Origin: Paracoccus everestensis
Lineage (GTDB): Bacteria > Pseudomonadota > Alphaproteobacteria > Rhodobacterales > Rhodobacteraceae
DNA: 64,000 bases
Assembly: GCF_021491915.1 (NCBI RefSeq)
Contig: NZ_CP090836.1
Location: 2,156,501 to 2,220,500, forward strand
Direction: 5' to 3'
The position numbers and the translations under genes were made by a program. The notes beneath the pieces were generated by a model. It had not been told where the DNA came from, ran no database searches, and worked only from the letters and a program-made list of their open reading frames with translations. The stretch's first letter is position 1. Every line of letters begins with the position of its first letter. Of this stretch, positions 60,945 to 64,000 are shown one piece after another.

Positions 60945-63668
60945 ATGCCCATCCAGATCGGAACCGACACCGCCAAGACGCGCCGCAAGCTTTCGGCCGG
61001 CGGCAAGGATTACGCCTATTACTCCATCGCCGCCGCGACCGAGGCGGGGCTTGGCGACTTCTCGAAACTGCCCGCCGCGCTGAAGGTGGTGCTGGAAAAC
61101 CTGCTGCGCTTCGAGGACGGCGGCTTTTCGGTGTCGGTCGACGACATCAAGGCCTTCGGCGAATGGGCCAGCCTTGGCGGCAAGAACCCGCGCGAGATCA
61201 ACTATCGCCCGGCCCGCGTGCTGATGCAGGATTTCACCGGCGTTCCGGCGGTCGTCGACCTGGCCGCGATGCGCGACGGCATCCTGGGCCTGGGCGGTAA
61301 TGCGCAAAAGATCAACCCGCTGAACCCGGTCGACCTGGTCATCGACCATTCGGTGATGATCGACGAATTCGGCAATCCGCGCGCCTTCCAGATGAACGTG
61401 GACCTGGAATACGAACGCAACATCGAACGCTACCAGTTCCTGAAATGGGGCCAAAAGGCGTTCCAGAACTTCCGCGTGGTCCCGCCCGGAACCGGCATCT
61501 GCCATCAGGTGAACCTGGAATACCTGGCCCAGACCGTCTGGGCCGACACCGACCAGAACGGCGACCTGGTCGCATACCCTGACACGCTGGTCGGCACCGA
61601 CAGCCACACCACGATGGTCAACGGCCTCGCGGTCCTCGGCTGGGGCGTGGGCGGGATCGAGGCCGAGGCCGCGATGCTGGGCCAGCCCGTGTCCATGCTG
61701 ATCCCGGAAGTCGTGGGCTTCAAGCTGACCGGCCGCATGGTCGAGGGCACGACCGCCACCGACCTGGTGCTCAAGGTCGTGCAGATGCTGCGCAAGCACG
61801 GCGTGGTGGGCAAGTTCGTCGAATTCTATGGCGAAGGCCTGGACAACCTGCCGCTGGCCGACCGCGCGACCATTGCCAACATGGCCCCCGAATACGGCGC
61901 CACCTGCGGCTTCTTCCCCATCGACGACGAAACCCTGCGCTATCTGCGCAACACCGGCCGCGACGAGGATCGGATCGCCCTGGTCGAAGCCTATGCCAAG
62001 GAAAACGGCTTCTGGCGCGGCGCGGATTATGCGCCGGTCTATTCCTCGACGCTGGAACTGGACATGGGCAGCATCGTGCCCGCGATTTCTGGTCCGAAAC
62101 GCCCGCAGGATTACCTGCCGCTGACGGATTCCGCCCAGACCTTCCGCAAGGTGGTCGCGGATTATCGCAGCGGCGCGCAGGAGGACGGCGAGGTGATGGT
62201 CCGCGATGCCGTGCGCACCGTTCCGGTCGAAGGCACCGATTATAGCATCCGCGACGGATCCGTCGTGATCGCGGCGATCACAAGCTGCACCAACACCTCG
62301 AACCCTTATGTGATGATCGGGGCGGGCCTGGTCGCTCGCAAGGCGCGCGCGCTTGGCCTGAACCGCAAGCCTTGGGTCAAGACCTCTCTGGCCCCCGGTT
62401 CGCAGGTTGTGGGCCAGTATCTCGAGGCCGCTGGCCTGCAAGAAGATCTGGACGCCCTGGGCTTCAACCTGGTGGGCTATGGCTGCACCACCTGCATCGG
62501 CAACTCGGGTCCGCTCGGCGATCCGGCGATCACCAAGGCGATCCACGACCACGACCTGGTGGCGACCGCCGTGCTGTCGGGGAACCGCAACTTCGAAGGG
62601 CGCATCAGTCCCGACGTGCGCGCGAACTTCCTGGCCTCGCCCCCGTTGGTGGTGGCTTATGCCATCGCGGGCGACCTGAACATCGACCTGACCAAGGATC
62701 CGATCGGCCAGACGCCCGAGGGCCGCGACGTCTATCTGAAGGACATCTGGCCCACCAACCAGGAAATCGCCGATCTGGTCCATGCGACGGTGACGCGCGA
62801 GGCGTTCCAGTCGAAATATGCCGACGTCTTCAAGGGCGACGAACGCTGGCAGGCGGTCGATGTCACGGACAGTGAAACCTATGACTGGCCGCCGACCTCG
62901 ACCTATATCCAGAACCCGCCCTATTTCCAGGGCATGGCCAAGGAAGCGGGCGTCATCAGCGACATCGACGGCGCGCGCGTGCTGGCGATCCTGGGCGACA
63001 TGATCACCACCGACCACATCAGCCCGGCCGGGTCGTTCAAGCCCACCACGCCGGCTGGCCAGTACCTGATCGAACGGCAGGTCGCGCCGCGTGATTTCAA
63101 CAGCTACGGATCGCGTCGCGGCAACCACGAGATCATGATGCGCGGCACCTTTGCCAACATCCGCATCAAGAACGAGATGCTGGACGGGGTCGAGGGCGGC
63201 TATACCAAAGGCCCAGACGGCCAGCAGACTTCGATCTTTGACGCCTCGATGGCCTATCAGGATGCGGGCGTGCCGCTGGTGATCTTTGGCGGCATCGAAT
63301 ACGGCGCAGGCTCCAGCCGTGACTGGGCGGCCAAGGGCACCAACCTGCTGGGCGTCAAGGCGGTCATCGCGGAAAGCTTCGAGCGTATCCACCGGTCCAA
63401 CCTGGTCGGCATGGGCGTCGTCCCGTTCGAGTTCCTGCCGGGCGAGAACCGCAAGACGCTGGGCCTGAAGGGCGACGAGACCGTGTCGATCCACGGCCTT
63501 GCGGGCGATTTCAAGCCGCTGTCGCTGGTGCCCTGCACCATCACCTATGGCGACGGCACGGTGAAGGAAATCCAGCTGAAGGCCCGCGTCGATACCGAGG
63601 TCGAGATCGAATACCTCAAGAACGGCGGCGTGCTGCATTACGTTCTGCGCAACCTGGCGAAAAGCTGA
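60945..63668 (+). CDS. acnA: Aconitate hydratase A
   Basis: 907 residues from the ATG at 60945 with AGGGAGG upstream. Isomerises citrate to isocitrate in the TCA cycle with a 4Fe-4S cluster held by Cys448 (ITSCTNTSNP), Cys514 and Cys517 (GCTTCIGNSG). Other signatures are GTDSHTTMVNGLAVLGWGVGG and the swivel-domain FGGIEYGAGSSRDWAAKG. Length matches the AcnA/IRP type. Single gene with its own promoter and operator-like palindrome, followed by a strong terminator. Confidence 0.97.
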   Translation: MPIQIGTDTAKTRRKLSAGGKDYAYYSIAAATEAGLGDFSKLPAALKVVLENLLRFEDGGFSVSVDDIKAFGEWASLGGKNPREINYRPARVLMQDFTGVPAVVDLAAMRDGILGLGGNAQKINPLNPVDLVIDHSVMIDEFGNPRAFQMNVDLEYERNIERYQFLKWGQKAFQNFRVVPPGTGICHQVNLEYLAQTVWADTDQNGDLVAYPDTLVGTDSHTTMVNGLAVLGWGVGGIEAEAAMLGQPVSMLIPEVVGFKLTGRMVEGTTATDLVLKVVQMLRKHGVVGKFVEFYGEGLDNLPLADRATIANMAPEYGATCGFFPIDDETLRYLRNTGRDEDRIALVEAYAKENGFWRGADYAPVYSSTLELDMGSIVPAISGPKRPQDYLPLTDSAQTFRKVVADYRSGAQEDGEVMVRDAVRTVPVEGTDYSIRDGSVVIAAITSCTNTSNPYVMIGAGLVARKARALGLNRKPWVKTSLAPGSQVVGQYLEAAGLQEDLDALGFNLVGYGCTTCIGNSGPLGDPAITKAIHDHDLVATAVLSGNRNFEGRISPDVRANFLASPPLVVAYAIAGDLNIDLTKDPIGQTPEGRDVYLKDIWPTNQEIADLVHATVTREAFQSKYADVFKGDERWQAVDVTDSETYDWPPTSTYIQNPPYFQGMAKEAGVISDIDGARVLAILGDMITTDHISPAGSFKPTTPAGQYLIERQVAPRDFNSYGSRRGNHEIMMRGTFANIRIKNEMLDGVEGGYTKGPDGQQTSIFDASMAYQDAGVPLVIFGGIEYGAGSSRDWAAKGTNLLGVKAVIAESFERIHRSNLVGMGVVPFEFLPGENRKTLGLKGDETVSIHGLAGDFKPLSLVPCTITYGDGTVKEIQLKARVDTEVEIEYLKNGGVLHYVLRNLAKS

Positions 63669-63675
63669 CCCGTAG

Positions 63676-63695
63676 GGTGCGTGCTTGCACGCACC
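63676..63695. repeat. REP-like palindrome after acnA
   Basis: A perfect 9-bp inverted repeat (GGTGCGTGC and complement) with a TT loop, 7 bases past the acnA stop and before the true terminator. It lacks a T run. Short palindromes of this kind are often interspersed between genes in related genomes, but only one copy is in this window. Confidence 0.5.
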
Positions 63696-63713
63696 TTCGC
63701 GGCAAGACCAACG

Positions 63714-63741
63714 CCCCCGCTGCCGGCCAGCGGGGGTTTTT
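63714..63741 (+). terminator. Rho-independent terminator after acnA
   Basis: Stem CCCCCGCTG with CAGCGGGGG, 5-base loop, then TTTTT. It lies directly before the rnpB promoter. Confidence 0.9.
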
Positions 63742-63743
63742 CA

Positions 63744-63772
63744 TTGACGCAGGGCCACATCGCGGCCATATC
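63744..63772 (+). promoter_or_regulatory. rnpB promoter
   Basis: TTGACG (63744-63749), 17-base spacer, CATATC (63767-63772), placing the start near 63779, just where RNase P RNA begins. Confidence 0.65.
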
Positions 63773-63778
63773 GCGCCT

Positions 63779-64000
63779 TGCGCGGAGGGCTGGATGACCG
63801 CGGCAGCAATGTCGAGGAAAGTCCGGACTCCATGAGGCAGTGGTGCCGGGTAACGCCCGGCGGGGGCAACCCCAGGGAAAGCGCCACAGAGAACAGACCG
63901 CCCATGTCCGCATGGGTAAGGGTGAAACGGTGGGGTAAAAGCCCACCGGGGGGCTGGCAACAGCGCCCGCATGGCAAGCCCCACCAGGAGCAATGCCGAA
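63779..64000 (+). ncRNA. rnpB: RNase P RNA, class A, 5' part
   Basis: The catalytic RNA of RNase P, which trims tRNA 5' ends. Conserved core sequences are present: GAGGAAAGTCCGGACTC at 63814-63830 (the P4-flanking region), the ACAGA-type segment near 63890, and GTAAGGGTGAAA at 63916-63927, with the P1-like start at about 63779. The gene runs past the right edge, so the 3' half with the second P4 strand is missing. Reading frames on either strand here are chance. Confidence 0.93.

Noticed and set aside
60576..63638. 1020-codon minus-strand frame opposite acnA
   Set aside because: Antisense shadow of aconitase with biased, His/Arg/Gln-rich composition and no domain.
63616..63993. Minus-strand frames across the end of acnA and rnpB
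   Set aside because: They lie on RNase P RNA and a terminator and have no protein features.

Overview
The window is a dense, high-GC chromosomal segment whose gene content and order fit an alphaproteobacterium of the Rhodobacteraceae, most likely Paracoccus or a close relative. Pointers are the ftsW-murG-murC-DUF2484-murB-ddl-ftsQ-ftsA-ftsZ-lpxC-bamD-recN run, the glnB-glnA pair beside a fused NAD(P)HX repair enzyme, a class Ib nrdHIEF operon, an RNase E with a long acidic insert, and a class A RNase P RNA. I see no insertion sequence, prophage, CRISPR array, tRNA or rRNA. The identification rests on recognised protein families and gene order, not on any search.

Layout. 1-3259 (minus): a CorA fragment cut by the window edge, a CsbD-like gene with no start codon, then a dehydrogenase, CsaA, ProC and a YbjN-type protein. 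3465-12382 (plus): a CobC-like protein lacking the PLP lysine, then a cassette of transglutaminase/DUF2126, circularly permuted ATP-grasp/alpha-E and a second transglutaminase, then a tiny exported protein and a LysR regulator. 12428-19806: glnA and glnB (minus), Nnr (plus), nrdHIEF (minus). 20280-28844 (plus): a two-component Rieske monooxygenase of glycine-betaine demethylase type, then the seven-part Mrp Na+/H+ antiporter with MrpA and MrpB fused. 28846-34187: an exported Asn-rich protein, PPK2 and a TerB-like protein (plus), then a GATase / glutamine-synthetase-like / FAD-oxidase operon resembling gamma-glutamylpolyamine breakdown (minus). 34357-40039 (plus): a LysE exporter, a class V aminotransferase, and a sulfate ABC transporter operon led by a 72-residue protein.

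40050-57579 (minus): recN, bamD, lpxC, the cell-division and murein cluster, ccdA and rne. The upper half of the usual cluster (mraZ to murD) is absent, because ccdA sits directly upstream of ftsW. 58129-64000: an alpha/beta hydrolase (plus), YciB and a DUF1223 protein (minus), then aconitase with a strong palindrome over its predicted promoter, and the 5' part of rnpB with its own promoter.

Most of the window is housekeeping. The less understood parts are the transglutaminase/ATP-grasp/alpha-E cassette with its degenerate aminotransferase neighbour, the startless CsbD gene, and several palindromes in front of acnA and the sulfate operon. Promoter and operator calls are made by eye and are tentative.
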